A DNA stretch of 64,000 bases from assembly GCF_001307155.1 (NCBI RefSeq), contig NZ_CP012830.1, forward strand, positions 4,524,501-4,588,500, in the 5' to 3' direction. A program made the position numbers and the translations under genes. The first letter of the stretch is position 1. Each line of letters starts with the position of its first letter. The notes beneath the pieces were generated by a model. The model did no database searches. It saw nothing but the letters and a program-made list of their open reading frames with translations, and had not been told where the DNA came from. Positions 26,682 through 34,718 of the stretch are shown piece by piece. This stretch comes from Pseudomonas fluorescens. GTDB taxonomy: Bacteria > Pseudomonadota > Gammaproteobacteria > Pseudomonadales > Pseudomonadaceae.

Positions 26682-26843
26682 GGTGTTGCCCCCGAAGGAC
26701 TCAGTCTCACTGATGCCGGCAATCCACCATTAATTCTACCCCCGGGATCTGCCATGACAACCAGGCCGACTGACCGCGAGGCAATCGAGCGCGCCTGCGT
26801 ATGCGACAATTCATCCGTCCACCAAGTCATGGAGCGTATACAC

Positions 26844-27392
26844 ATGGTGCAACTGCTTGCGATCTCAGGAAGCCTTCGCGCAGCCTCTTCAAACTCCGCG
26901 CTACTGCGTGCTGCCGAGAGGCTCAGCCCTGAAAGGATGTTGATCAGGCACTACCTGGAGGTGGCTCAATTACCTCACTTCGATCCGGATCTGGCTGACG
27001 ATCCGCCGCAGATCGTCGCAGAGTTGCATCGGGTTATTGCCGAGGCGGACGGCATTCTGATTTCGTGCCCTGAGTACGCTCGTGGAATTCCGGGGTCATT
27101 CAAGAATGCACTGGATTGGCTCGTGGCCAGTCAGGACTTTCCCGGCAAGCCGGTAGCACTTTTCAATGCATCTCCACGAGCGAGTCACGCCCAGGCGGCA
27201 CTCAAGTTAGTGCTGGAAACGATGTCCGCGATTATTGTCGAGCCCGCCTCGATAACAGTCGACTTGCTGGCTAAAGGAATGGATGAGGCAGACATCGCAG
27301 CGAGCCCGCAGATCAGTCAGCAAATCGTTTCGGCCTTGGGCGCATTCAAAAATCAAATTGAGGGTGGTCGTTCTGGCACTGTTCCTGTCTGA
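26844..27392 (+). CDS. NADPH-dependent FMN reductase family protein
   Basis: This 182-residue flavodoxin-fold protein has the FMN-phosphate loop AISGSLRAASSNSALLRAA at the N-terminus and CPEYARGIPGSFKNALDWL, the hallmark of ChrR/YieF-like quinone and azo reductases. GGAGCG lies 7 bases before the ATG at 26844. An in-frame upstream segment starts ATGACAACC... and resembles the stray gene start at 24965, but it is not needed for the domain. Confidence 0.88.
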   Translation: MVQLLAISGSLRAASSNSALLRAAERLSPERMLIRHYLEVAQLPHFDPDLADDPPQIVAELHRVIAEADGILISCPEYARGIPGSFKNALDWLVASQDFPGKPVALFNASPRASHAQAALKLVLETMSAIIVEPASITVDLLAKGMDEADIAASPQISQQIVSALGAFKNQIEGGRSGTVPV

Positions 27393-27551
27393 GTCCGAAT
27401 GTTTTTGGCCGATTGCCGATACTCGGAATGACAGCCTGTCGGGTTCGACCTACGGTTGTCGGGGTGGCGTGCGCCAACTGCCAACTCAAGTGCGGCATGT
27501 GCGTGGTTCGGGCGTAAAATAGCTGGGCTACCTCATCAAAAGGAGCCGCAT

Positions 27552-27752
27552 ATGAACTCCGACCAAATGAACAGACGTACGGCTGGAGAAAGAGTCGTTT
27601 GGGATCAGTATTTTTGTGCTGCGCTGATAGCCGAAAGCAATCTCACGGCGCCGACGATAGGGGGCTCGAAGTCGAGTCACGATGAGTGGCAGAGTCTATT
27701 GGTCGACAGGGCCAGGATTCTTGCTGACAAGATGATGGAACACCGGCAATAA
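27552..27752 (+). CDS. hypothetical 66-residue protein
   Basis: AAAAGGAG lies 8 bases before the ATG at 27552, so the short form is preferred to the longer open frame. The sequence (RTAGERVVWDQYFCAALIAES...) is soluble and helical with no recognised family. A terminator-like hairpin follows immediately. Confidence 0.55.
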   Translation: MNSDQMNRRTAGERVVWDQYFCAALIAESNLTAPTIGGSKSSHDEWQSLLVDRARILADKMMEHRQ

Positions 27753-27755
27753 ACC

Positions 27756-27781
27756 GAGCCCAGCCATCGTGCTGGGCTCTT
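27756..27781 (+). terminator. hairpin after the 66-residue gene
   Basis: GAGCCCAGC/GCTGGGCTC with a 6-base loop. The T-tract is weak (TTC), so it may be an imperfect terminator. Confidence 0.5.
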
Positions 27782-27813
27782 CACATGCGTCGGTAACGAC
27801 CATCGCGCAGGCG

Positions 27814-27843
27814 AAAAAAAACCCGCAGGTGGGCGGGCTTTTG
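27814..27843 (-). terminator. terminator, mainly for the minus strand
   Basis: CCCGC/GCGGG hairpin with eight A on its left (T-run on the minus strand) and TTTT on its right. It probably ends transcripts from the hydrolase gene at 28003-28719 and can also serve the plus strand. Confidence 0.75.
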
Positions 27844-28002
27844 ATCGATAGGGGCGTTGATCCTTCAACTGCCACAAGTGTGCTCTGCGGCTCATGCCCA
27901 ATCAACTGAATGGCGACGAAACGCAGAAATAAAAAATGCAGTATCGAGGCGTTGGCCGCGAGTATAGGCAATGCGCGTCGAGTTTCTGTCAGGATCGAAG
28001 TC

Positions 28003-28719
28003 TCACAGGCTGCTCACGAACGCTTTGATGCTTTTTGTGGCGTTATGAGGCGCTGCCTGAAGTGCGCAATGTGGAGCGACCAGATTGGTTATCCGTATAT
28101 CCGGTTTGAGCTGCGAGATCAGCGCAGAGGCTGTCGCAAGTACCAGTCGATCATGAGTTGCGCGCAAGTAAAGGGTTGGAACGCTGACACACGCGAGCTC
28201 TTTTGCCACGTCGACAGTCAGAACGGCGCGTAACCGCGCACGCATCACCGAAGGTGTGACCAGCGATATTGCCCGATGCAATGAGCGGCGTAGCGCAGGG
28301 GTGGAAAAATGCCCCAGTAATAGTGTGCTGATCAGTCCGATAGGCACAGGGTGCAGTGGCAGGATATTCAGCAGAAAACTCAAGCCACGTAGTCGCGGTC
28401 GCGGGTTGCGTACAAACGTGCTGCACAATACGAGCCCTTTGAGTTGAGAGGGTTGCAGCGCTGCCAGTGAAATGGCAATCGGCCCCGAGAACGATTCGCC
28501 AAGCAAGACAAAAGGGCTGTCGGTTGGCAATGCCTTGAGCACTATTGACTGCAGTTCGGCATAACTCAAGGACCGGTCGTTGGGATAACTCACGACGAGC
28601 GTGTTGAATTGCCCTTCCAGTGCCGAGAGTAAAGGTTCGAACAGTTCGCCTGTGCCATCCATCCCCGGGAGGAGAACCAGTGTGATTGTTCCTGATGAAT
28701 TCATCCCTGATGAGCTCAT
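28003..28719 (-). CDS. alpha/beta-fold hydrolase
   Basis: This 238-residue protein has an oxyanion-hole stretch LLPGMDGTG, the nucleophile elbow GESFSG, an aspartate in RATHDRLV and the catalytic histidine in APHCAL, so the Ser-Asp-His triad is complete. There is no signal peptide. The substrate is unknown. ACGGAGC precedes the ATG. Confidence 0.85.
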   Translation of the reverse strand: MSSSGMNSSGTITLVLLPGMDGTGELFEPLLSALEGQFNTLVVSYPNDRSLSYAELQSIVLKALPTDSPFVLLGESFSGPIAISLAALQPSQLKGLVLCSTFVRNPRPRLRGLSFLLNILPLHPVPIGLISTLLLGHFSTPALRRSLHRAISLVTPSVMRARLRAVLTVDVAKELACVSVPTLYLRATHDRLVLATASALISQLKPDIRITNLVAPHCALQAAPHNATKSIKAFVSSL

Positions 28720-28892
28720 GCTCCGTTATCCCTGGATTGAGTGTGTGCATTCTCGCCGATATTAACGTGTTCCCGGTTTAAAAATTGCTGGTTTTCCTTG
28801 AGGGGCTCAGAGGCGCTTGTGAGCGAAGCGAGGCGTTTTGGACTACTACTGATAGGCCGATTATTTATCGTCTTGAATGGGGGAGCAATTCG

Positions 28893-29348
28893 ATGCTGGT
28901 TCACTGGTTTCTCGCCGCGATCCATCTCTTGGCCTATGCCCTGGCGCTCTGGGGTGTTCTGACGCGTGGCATGGCTTTTCGTCGAGTGGACGCAGAGGGT
29001 GCGGGGGCTCGCAGTGTTTTGCTGGCAGATAACTTTTGGGGAGTCTGCGCATTGATTCTTCTGGTTACCGGTGGGATCCGTGCCTTTGGCGGGTACGAAA
29101 AGGGGGCGGACTATTACCTGCATCAACCGCTGTTCCATCTGAAAATGACTTTATTCGTCATCATCCTGCTGCTTGAGATTGCACCGATGGTGGCCTTGAT
29201 CAAGTGGCGGATTGCTTTGCGTCGAGGTTCGCTGATTGATGTTGGGCGGGTCCGTCTCTTTGCGCGCATCAGTCATATCGAGGCACTGTTGATTATCCTG
29301 ATGGTCGTGGCTGCGACAGGCATGGCGCGAGGTGTGACGTTCGGATAG
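28893..29348 (+). CDS. DUF2214-type membrane protein
   Basis: This 151-residue inner-membrane protein has four hydrophobic helices (about 3-22, 46-64, 80-101, 129-148) and HWFLAAIHLLAYALAL at the N-terminus, as in the DUF2214 family. The start at 28893 follows GGGGGAG. Function unknown; conserved histidines in the helices could bind haem, but this is a guess. Confidence 0.75.
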   Translation: MLVHWFLAAIHLLAYALALWGVLTRGMAFRRVDAEGAGARSVLLADNFWGVCALILLVTGGIRAFGGYEKGADYYLHQPLFHLKMTLFVIILLLEIAPMVALIKWRIALRRGSLIDVGRVRLFARISHIEALLIILMVVAATGMARGVTFG

Positions 29349-29526
29349 TCGGCTAACGTTGCGCTATGGCTTGGTGCGTCCAGGCCGGCTGTGATGTTTT
29401 CACCAGGCTAAATCCGAATCGTCCGACAGTAAGGGATATGGCGATGTCGTTAGTATCAGCATCGCCGGCGAGGTGTCGGTGCTGTGTCGTTGTCATGGGG
29501 GGGAAGGAGGGGGCGCGCAGAATCTT

Positions 29527-29561
29527 TAGCCAGCCGTTGCCGTGAGAGAAAAGGCTGGCTA
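29527..29561. terminator. hairpin downstream of rsmE
   Basis: TAGCCAGCC/GGCTGGCTA pair across a 17-base loop, 17 bases past the rsmE stop. There is no T-run right after the stem on the minus strand, so the terminator role is uncertain. Confidence 0.4.
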
Positions 29562-29577
29562 CTGATTGCTGACGAGC

Positions 29578-29772
29578 TCAGGGGGTTTCGCGCTTGTCCG
29601 GCGCAGTAAGGCCCGCCTGAATACGTTGGTAGATTTCTTCGCGATGCACCGCAACGTCTTTCGGGGCATTGATGCCGATTCTGACCTGCTGGCCGCTAAC
29701 GCCCAGAATGGTGATGGTAATGTCATCACCGATGTTTATGCTTTCACCGACTTTGCGGGTGAGTATCAGCAT
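29578..29772 (-). CDS. rsmE: CsrA-family translational regulator, RsmE-like
   Basis: This 64-residue RNA-binding protein begins [20 protein letters not shown], with [22 protein letters not shown] later, the complete CsrA fold. CsrA proteins bind GGA motifs in mRNA leaders, often to block translation, and are titrated by RsmX/Y/Z RNAs under GacS/GacA. The sequence matches my memory of P. fluorescens RsmE better than RsmA, whose start is different. The ATG at 29772 follows AAGGAGAAG. Confidence 0.9.
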
Positions 29773-30021
29773 GATCTTCTCCTTGATAGCTTTGTAGGGC
29801 ACCTGACTCAGACAATGCAGATGTCGGTAGTACCTATAGATTAGTGCGAAGTGTCACGGTTTGGGTGCCTCTTTCTGACGTGCAGACGCTGCATTAATTC
29901 CCAAGGTGCGACTATACAGAGGCGAGAAACATCATTCTCGTTGTTTTGAGGCCTGTTTACTGGGTCGCGAAGCATTTTCGGGTGATAAAATCCCGGCTTT
30001 TGGCATTCAGAGGGGAAGGTT

Positions 30022-30387
30022 GTGCGCAAAATGGCGTTGGTGGTCGCGGTATTGGTATTGGCCGGATGTGGTCAGGAAAAGGCCGGGGAGTCGAAAAAAA
30101 CTCAGGCGCCGGTTGTTTCGACGCCCGCTGTGGCGGCTGCCCCGCAATGGGATGTTCTGGTTCAGGGCGAGACCGTGCAGGCGATCAGCGATCTCACTGG
30201 CTGGCTGATCGAACACAGTTTTGTTTCCTACGTGGTCACGCAAGACGGTAAACAGCGCGTGCTGGTCGGGCCGTTCAACTCGAAAGCCGAAGCCGAGGCA
30301 AGGCAGGTCGAGCTGACCGCGGCACTGGCCAAGGCGAAGAAGATGAATATCGAATCAATGGTCATTGAGCACAGCACGGCTCAGTAA
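30022..30387 (+). CDS. SPOR-domain lipoprotein
   Basis: This 121-residue protein has a lipoprotein signal peptide (MRKMALVVAVLVLAGC), an Ala/Pro linker and a SPOR-like repeat (about 43-115, WDVLVQGETVQAISDL...YVVTQDGKQRVLVGPFNSKAEAEA). SPOR domains bind septal peptidoglycan. The start is GTG at 30022 with AGGGGAAGG upstream; the ATG three codons on would remove the basic residues. Confidence 0.8.
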   Translation: MRKMALVVAVLVLAGCGQEKAGESKKTQAPVVSTPAVAAAPQWDVLVQGETVQAISDLTGWLIEHSFVSYVVTQDGKQRVLVGPFNSKAEAEARQVELTAALAKAKKMNIESMVIEHSTAQ

Positions 30388-30401
30388 TTGACGCCACCTG
30401 A

Positions 30402-31094
30402 TTAACCGCAAGCCTTCATGTTGACGGGGCCGACGAACTCATTGCCGCGCCCCATCACGCACGCGACGCGCTGATTGCGTTGGCGCTCCCAGCGTTGTGC
30501 CGGGTAAGTCTTGTTCCAGGCTTCGTAGAGTTGCCGATCCTGTTTGGACAGTCGCAAACCGTATTGCTTGCTCATGTAGAAATAAGTGCGAGCGATCATC
30601 CCGCGAATGGACGGGCGGGGCATGACCTTCTTGGCCTTGAAGTCGACCTGGGTCAGGCACGAACCGTATTGCCCTGATTGCACGGGGAGCCAGCCGAAGC
30701 TGAAATTGCTGCGGTCCCCGTTCACCTCGCCGATGCTTGGCACCAGGTTGTGCAAGTCGGCCTCGGCACGTTGATAGGTCGGGTCGTGACGTGTGCAGTT
30801 CTGGCGACCACCCTGTTGCCAGCACTGGCGTTGGTGACCGATTTGCCATGCCGGAACAATGTGCTCCCATTCGATGCGTGCAGCGCGCTTGGCGTTTTTA
30901 CGTGGCACGTACCCGCAGGCTTTGAGGTCAACCCGATTGCCCGTGTATTTGCAGCCACAATAGAACTCGGTTGACTGTGGGGCGTAGAGTGTCCAGGCGA
31001 CCTTTTTTGCTTCGTTGAAAGTGCGTGGCGCATCCGCCTGAGCGCTGATGACAACGAAGAGCAACAACAGCAAAGCAAAACAGCGAGCAATCAT
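30402..31094 (-). CDS. endA: endonuclease I family secreted nuclease
   Basis: This 230-residue nuclease has a signal peptide (MIARCFALLLLLFVVISAQA), so it acts in the periplasm or outside. The beta-beta-alpha-metal site is visible: RIEWEHIVPAWQIG followed by DLHNLVPSIGEVNGDRSNF, the EndA/Vvn/Dns family signature. Several cysteines (FYCGCKY, CWQQGGRQNC) probably form disulfides. The ATG is four bases after the stop of the DUF1654 gene, so both share one transcript, which begins at a LexA box. An extracellular nuclease under SOS control would be notable. Confidence 0.9.
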   Translation of the reverse strand: MIARCFALLLLLFVVISAQADAPRTFNEAKKVAWTLYAPQSTEFYCGCKYTGNRVDLKACGYVPRKNAKRAARIEWEHIVPAWQIGHQRQCWQQGGRQNCTRHDPTYQRAEADLHNLVPSIGEVNGDRSNFSFGWLPVQSGQYGSCLTQVDFKAKKVMPRPSIRGMIARTYFYMSKQYGLRLSKQDRQLYEAWNKTYPAQRWERQRNQRVACVMGRGNEFVGPVNMKACG

Positions 31095-31098
31095 TGAC

Positions 31099-31350
31099 TC
31101 AATCTTCCTTCGGCACAATCCAGAAAATCTGCACGCCGCCATCGTCGCGATAAGCGAGGGTGACGTTGTCGTTCTCGGCGATTTCCTCGAGCAAGCGTTC
31201 CCATTCATCTACCGGCTCGTCGGGGAGGCGGAAGATCAAGGCGGCCTTGGCTTTTTGGGCGGTCGGGGAGTTGATGATTTTCTGAACGCGCAAACCGAGT
31301 CGTTCGTAAGAGCCTGGAGGGTTAGTCGCTGCTGAAGAGGTTGTGGCCAC
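31099..31350 (-). CDS. DUF1654 protein, first gene of a likely SOS unit
   Basis: This 83-residue protein of the DUF1654 type is found in pseudomonads (SYERLGLRVQKIINSP...ERLLEEIAENDNVTLAYRDDGGVQIFWIV). GTG at 31350 has AAGGA at 6-base spacing; the ATG ten codons earlier lies inside the LexA box and is not a sensible start. It is soluble and acidic at the C-terminus. Function is unknown. It is followed four bases later by the endonuclease I gene. Confidence 0.8.
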   Translation of the reverse strand: MATTSSAATNPPGSYERLGLRVQKIINSPTAQKAKAALIFRLPDEPVDEWERLLEEIAENDNVTLAYRDDGGVQIFWIVPKED

Positions 31351-31368
31351 GGGGTAATCCTTATTAAG

Positions 31369-31409
31369 CTGTACGTGCATACAGTATTTAACTGTAGGCG
31401 ATTTCGCAA
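31369..31409 (-). promoter_or_regulatory. promoter with LexA (SOS) box over the -10
   Basis: The box CTGTACGTGCATACAG (31369-31384) is a perfect CTGT-N8-ACAG. On the minus strand TTGCGA (31404-31409), a 17-base spacer and TACTGT (31381-31386) form a plausible promoter whose -10 lies within the box, so LexA bound here would shut it. The start codon of the DUF1654 gene is 19 bases away. Confidence 0.8.
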
Positions 31410-31514
31410 CTGCTTAAAGTTCAAGAAATTCCTCTGACAGCGATTTTTTCCGTTTGCTGTAAACCGATTGGTGATTATTCAGAAGTAATGGCAGGGAAGG
31501 CGGGAGGGTAGATC

Positions 31515-31570
31515 ACTCGCCCGAGTGGGCGAGTGGGGGGGCAAGCGTCCGACCGGATCCGGCCGGACGC
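31515..31570. terminator. two hairpins between ansB and the DUF1654 promoter
   Basis: CACTCGCCC-GAGT-GGGCGAGTG (31515-31536) and GCGTCCGACCGG/CCGGCCGGACGC (31545-31570). They lie just past the asparaginase stop. Neither has a T-run, so they are transcript-end stabilisers or weak terminators. Confidence 0.5.
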
Positions 31571-31576
31571 AATGAA

Positions 31577-32665
31577 TCAGTACTCCCAGAACATCCGTTG
31601 CAGCTCTTTACTGTCCGACGTCTTGGTCAGTGCAACCATCGTCAGGATGCGGGCTTTTTGCGGGTTCAGGTCATGCGCAACGACCCAGTCATACTTGTCG
31701 TCTGGCTGTTCGGCGTTACGCAGGACAAAGCCGCCAGCATTGACGTGGGAAGAACGAATGATCTGCACGCCATCCTTGCGCAGTTCCTGCAAGGTTGGAA
31801 CCAGGCGCGAAGATACCGAGCCATTGCCGGTGCCGGCATGGATGATGGCTTTGGCGCCAGACTGGGCCAGGGCCTTGTAAGCAGTGCCGTCGACATTGCC
31901 ATAGGAATAGGCGATTTCGACGTCAGGCAGGCTCTTGATGTTTTTGATGTCGAATTCCGAATCCATGGTGTGGCGCTTGGCTGGCAAGCGGAACCAATAG
32001 GATTTGCCTTCGATCACCATGCCCAATGGGCCCCATGGGCTTTTGAACGCTTCGGTCTTGAGGTTGACCATTTTGCTGACATCACGACCCGACTGAATTT
32101 CGTCGTTCATGGTGACCAGCACGCCTTTGCCGCGAGCATCTTTGCTACCCGCTACGGCGACGGCGTTGTACAGGTTGAGCATGCCGTCAGCCGACATCGC
32201 GGTGCCTGGGCGCATCGAGCCGACAATGATGATTGGCTTGTCGGTTTTTTCCACCAGGTTCAGGAAGTAGGCGGTCTCTTCCAGGGTGTCGGTGCCGTGA
32301 GTAATGACGATGCCATCGACGTCTTTGCTGTCGGCCAGTTCGGCCACGCGACGGCCCAGTTGCAGCAGGTTTTCGTTGGTGATGCTCTCGGAGGCGATTT
32401 GCATCACTTGCTCGCCGCGAACATTGGCCAATTGGCTCAGTTCAGGGATGCCGGCGATCAACTGTTCGATCCCGACTTTTGCGGCCTGGTACGTAGCACT
32501 ATTGGCTGAGCTGGCGCCAGCACCGGCAATCGTGCCGCCTGTAGCCAGGACGACCACGTTTGCCAGTTTCTGTCGGGTTTCGACTTCTTTTGCTTGCAGT
32601 GCAGTCGGGAGGAGCAGCAGGAGGGCCAAAGCGCCCGGAATAAAGGTGTTGAAGGCAGATTTCAT
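31577..32665 (-). CDS. ansB: periplasmic L-asparaginase/glutaminase (type II)
   Basis: This 362-residue enzyme has a signal peptide (MKSAFNTFIPGALALLLLLPTALQA) and both active-site threonine motifs: VLATGGTIAG near residue 40 and ITHGTDTLEETA near residue 120. It deamidates asparagine and, in Pseudomonas glutaminase-asparaginases, glutamine, giving ammonium for growth. It is full length. It stands alone, divergent from the following small gene. Confidence 0.93.
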   Translation of the reverse strand: MKSAFNTFIPGALALLLLLPTALQAKEVETRQKLANVVVLATGGTIAGAGASSANSATYQAAKVGIEQLIAGIPELSQLANVRGEQVMQIASESITNENLLQLGRRVAELADSKDVDGIVITHGTDTLEETAYFLNLVEKTDKPIIIVGSMRPGTAMSADGMLNLYNAVAVAGSKDARGKGVLVTMNDEIQSGRDVSKMVNLKTEAFKSPWGPLGMVIEGKSYWFRLPAKRHTMDSEFDIKNIKSLPDVEIAYSYGNVDGTAYKALAQSGAKAIIHAGTGNGSVSSRLVPTLQELRKDGVQIIRSSHVNAGGFVLRNAEQPDDKYDWVVAHDLNPQKARILTMVALTKTSDSKELQRMFWEY

Positions 32666-33016
32666 TGTTTTCTCTCTAATAGTGATGACGGTGCTGATGC
32701 AGGTTCATCTAGAAACACCCCAAGCAGATCTGTATGCCGGGGATACCCAGTAAAAGCAGGATCTGTACCAGTCATATCTTCGATTTAAAAATCTTTTAAC
32801 CTTTTGATTTATATAGATTTATATCTTCTGTGCGGTGGCGCTCGAGGCGATAGTCGTCCGGGTTTCCGAATATGTGCAATGGAAGCGTTCGGCTGTCCGA
32901 AATCTCCTACAGCGTAAATCTAGGATTTCCCACATTTTTGAATGGGAATTAGTGCTAAAGAAAACCGCTCAGAGGTCGATGATCCTTTCAGGATCATTTT
33001 TTGTGCAGGAGCTCAT
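32666..33016. other. gene-free stretch between ansB and the next gene
   Basis: 351 bases with no gene I can support. It has an AT-rich centre (about 32780-32830) with TATATAGATTTATAT, which probably holds the ansB promoter, but I cannot fix a start site. A short hairpin, GATCCTTTCAGGATC, lies at 32981-32995. Confidence 0.4.
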
Positions 33017-33472
33017 ATGTCCATTTCAGTAGGTTTTCCAAACGCAGGCGGCATCACGATTGGCGGTAAATCGCTCGCTACGGTCAACGCATTGAGCGAT
33101 GCGACGGCAGACGCCGCGACGCAACAGGCGGGTGGCAAGGAAGGTGACAGCAAGCAAGTCAGGACAGGTCCGGTAGGGCAAAGCCCCGAAGCAGAGACCA
33201 AAGCAGATGACGGTGGTAACCAAAGCATCACGGTGAAGATGCTGCTCAAGCGCATGAAGGAACTGCAAGAGCAATTGCGTCAGCAACAACAGCAACTGGC
33301 TGCGGCCCAGGCCGCGTCATATCCGACGCCGGAAGCCAAGACCACCGCGGTCATGGCGATTCAGGGGCAGATCGCTCAAACCAACGGTGCGCTGATGGAG
33401 GTGACCAGCAGCCTGGTCAAGGAGCTGACCAAGGGTTCCAATAGCGGATCGGTGGTCAACACCACGGCATAA
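33017..33472 (+). CDS. hypothetical Gln-rich coiled-coil protein
   Basis: This 151-residue protein has a low-complexity N-terminal half and a Gln-rich coiled coil (about 80-105, MKELQEQLRQQQQQLAAAQAA), then a helical tail. There is no signal peptide. CAGGAG lies 5 bases before the ATG at 33017. A terminator follows closely. Pseudomonads carry similar short proteins; their function is not known to me. Confidence 0.65.
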   Translation: MSISVGFPNAGGITIGGKSLATVNALSDATADAATQQAGGKEGDSKQVRTGPVGQSPEAETKADDGGNQSITVKMLLKRMKELQEQLRQQQQQLAAAQAASYPTPEAKTTAVMAIQGQIAQTNGALMEVTSSLVKELTKGSNSGSVVNTTA

Positions 33473-33473
33473 T

Positions 33474-33490
33474 CGGCATTGCCGTTTTTT
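33474..33490 (+). terminator. terminator
   Basis: CGGCA-TT-GCCG-like short stem followed by TTTTTT immediately after the stop at 33472. Confidence 0.7.
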
Positions 33491-33525
33491 CGCCAGACAG
33501 ACCACAAAACGGTTTTTTCTGACCG

Positions 33526-33554
33526 TTGACAAATGTCGACAGGGTTCGCATAGT
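33526..33554 (+). promoter_or_regulatory. sigma-70 promoter of the ribose operon
   Basis: TTGACA (33526-33531), a 17-base spacer and CATAGT (33549-33554). The predicted start falls inside the operator palindrome just downstream. Confidence 0.75.
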
Positions 33555-33562
33555 TCGGTCTA

Positions 33563-33576
33563 CGCAAACGTTTGCG
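33563..33576 (+). promoter_or_regulatory. LacI-family operator, probably for RbsR
   Basis: CGCAAACGTTTGCG is a perfect 14-base palindrome with the central CG of LacI/GalR operators. It starts 8 bases after the -10, where a bound repressor would block initiation. The LacI-type gene rbsR in the same operon is the obvious ligand-responsive partner. Confidence 0.85.
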
Positions 33577-33707
33577 CGGCCCTGTCGACGGTTTGGTTCC
33601 GTGGGCGCGGCGATCCTCGTTCCCGCGTATCAGAGCGCTGGTGAACGGATTTGAAGCGTATGCAGTGCAAGCGTTGCTCACAATAATCATAAGATCGGAG
33701 TGAACTC

Positions 33708-34661
33708 ATGAAGCTGCCATTCGCTGGACGTCTTCTCGCTGTCGCTATGCTGGCTGCCGCATCCGCCGCTTTGCCCCTCTCTTCGGCCTTTGCCGACACT
33801 GAAAAACCGAAAGTCGCGCTGGTCATGAAATCCCTGGCCAACGAATTCTTCCTGACCATGGAGGATGGCGCCAAGGCTTACCAGAAAGAACATTCTGCCG
33901 ATTTCGACCTGATCTCCAATGGCATCAAGGACGAAACGGACACGGCTGGTCAGACGCGCATCGTCGAGCAAATGATTCTGGCCAAGGTCAATGCGCTGGT
34001 GATTGCGCCAGCCGACTCCAAAGCGATGGTTCCGGTGATCAAGAAGGCTATCGATGCCGGTATCACCGTGATCAACATCGACAACCAGCTGGACCCGGCC
34101 GTCGTCAAAAGCAAGAACATGACCGTACCGTTCGTAGGCCCGGATAACCGCAAAGGCGCGCGTCTGGTCGGCGAGTATCTGGCCAAACAGCTGAAGGCCG
34201 GTGACGAAGTCGGCATCATCGAAGGTGTTTCCACTACCACCAACGCCCAGGCTCGCACCGCTGGCTTCAAGGACGCAATGGAAGCGGCGCAGATCAAGGT
34301 CGTCTCGTTGCAGTCCGGTGACTGGGAAATCGATAAAGGCAACAAGGTTGCCGCCTCGATACTCAGCGAGTACCCGCAAACCAAGGCTCTGCTGGCGGGT
34401 AACGACAGCATGGCGGTCGGTGCCGTTTCGGCGGTGCGCGCAGCAGGCAAGGCGGGCAAGGTGCAAGTGGTCGGTTACGACAACATCAATGCCATCAAGC
34501 CAATGCTCAAGGATGGCCGCGTATTGGCGACTGCCGATCAGTTTGCAGCCAAACAGGCGGTGTTCGGCATCGAGACTGCCCTGAAAATGCTCAAGGGCGA
34601 AAAGGTCGACAGCGGCACCAACGGCGTAATCGAAACTCCGGTTGAGCTGGTTACCAAGTAG
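33708..34661 (+). CDS. rbsB: ribose ABC transporter, periplasmic binding protein
   Basis: This 317-residue type I sugar-binding protein has a signal peptide (about 1-28, ending in SSAFA). The two-domain fold of RbsB is clear: VALVMKSLANEFF at the start, VIAPADSKAM, VPFVGPDNRKGARL, VGIIEGVSTT and ALLAGNDSMAVGA. It delivers ribose or a similar pentose to RbsAC. It is the first gene of the operon. Confidence 0.93.
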   Translation: MKLPFAGRLLAVAMLAAASAALPLSSAFADTEKPKVALVMKSLANEFFLTMEDGAKAYQKEHSADFDLISNGIKDETDTAGQTRIVEQMILAKVNALVIAPADSKAMVPVIKKAIDAGITVINIDNQLDPAVVKSKNMTVPFVGPDNRKGARLVGEYLAKQLKAGDEVGIIEGVSTTTNAQARTAGFKDAMEAAQIKVVSLQSGDWEIDKGNKVAASILSEYPQTKALLAGNDSMAVGAVSAVRAAGKAGKVQVVGYDNINAIKPMLKDGRVLATADQFAAKQAVFGIETALKMLKGEKVDSGTNGVIETPVELVTK

Positions 34662-34718
34662 TCATTCTGGCGATACAACGGCGCTCGCTCGCAAGGGCGA
34701 GCGCATGGAGAGCTTTTT

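Noticed and set aside
28151..28750. Second minus-strand frame over the alpha/beta hydrolase
   Set aside because: It is out of frame with the complete Ser-Asp-His hydrolase and has no domain.
20626..29500. Chromosomal integron with cassettes in the accessory region
   Set aside because: Small orphan genes, repeats and a class-C-like intron suggested it, but I find no integrase gene and no attC-type core sites.
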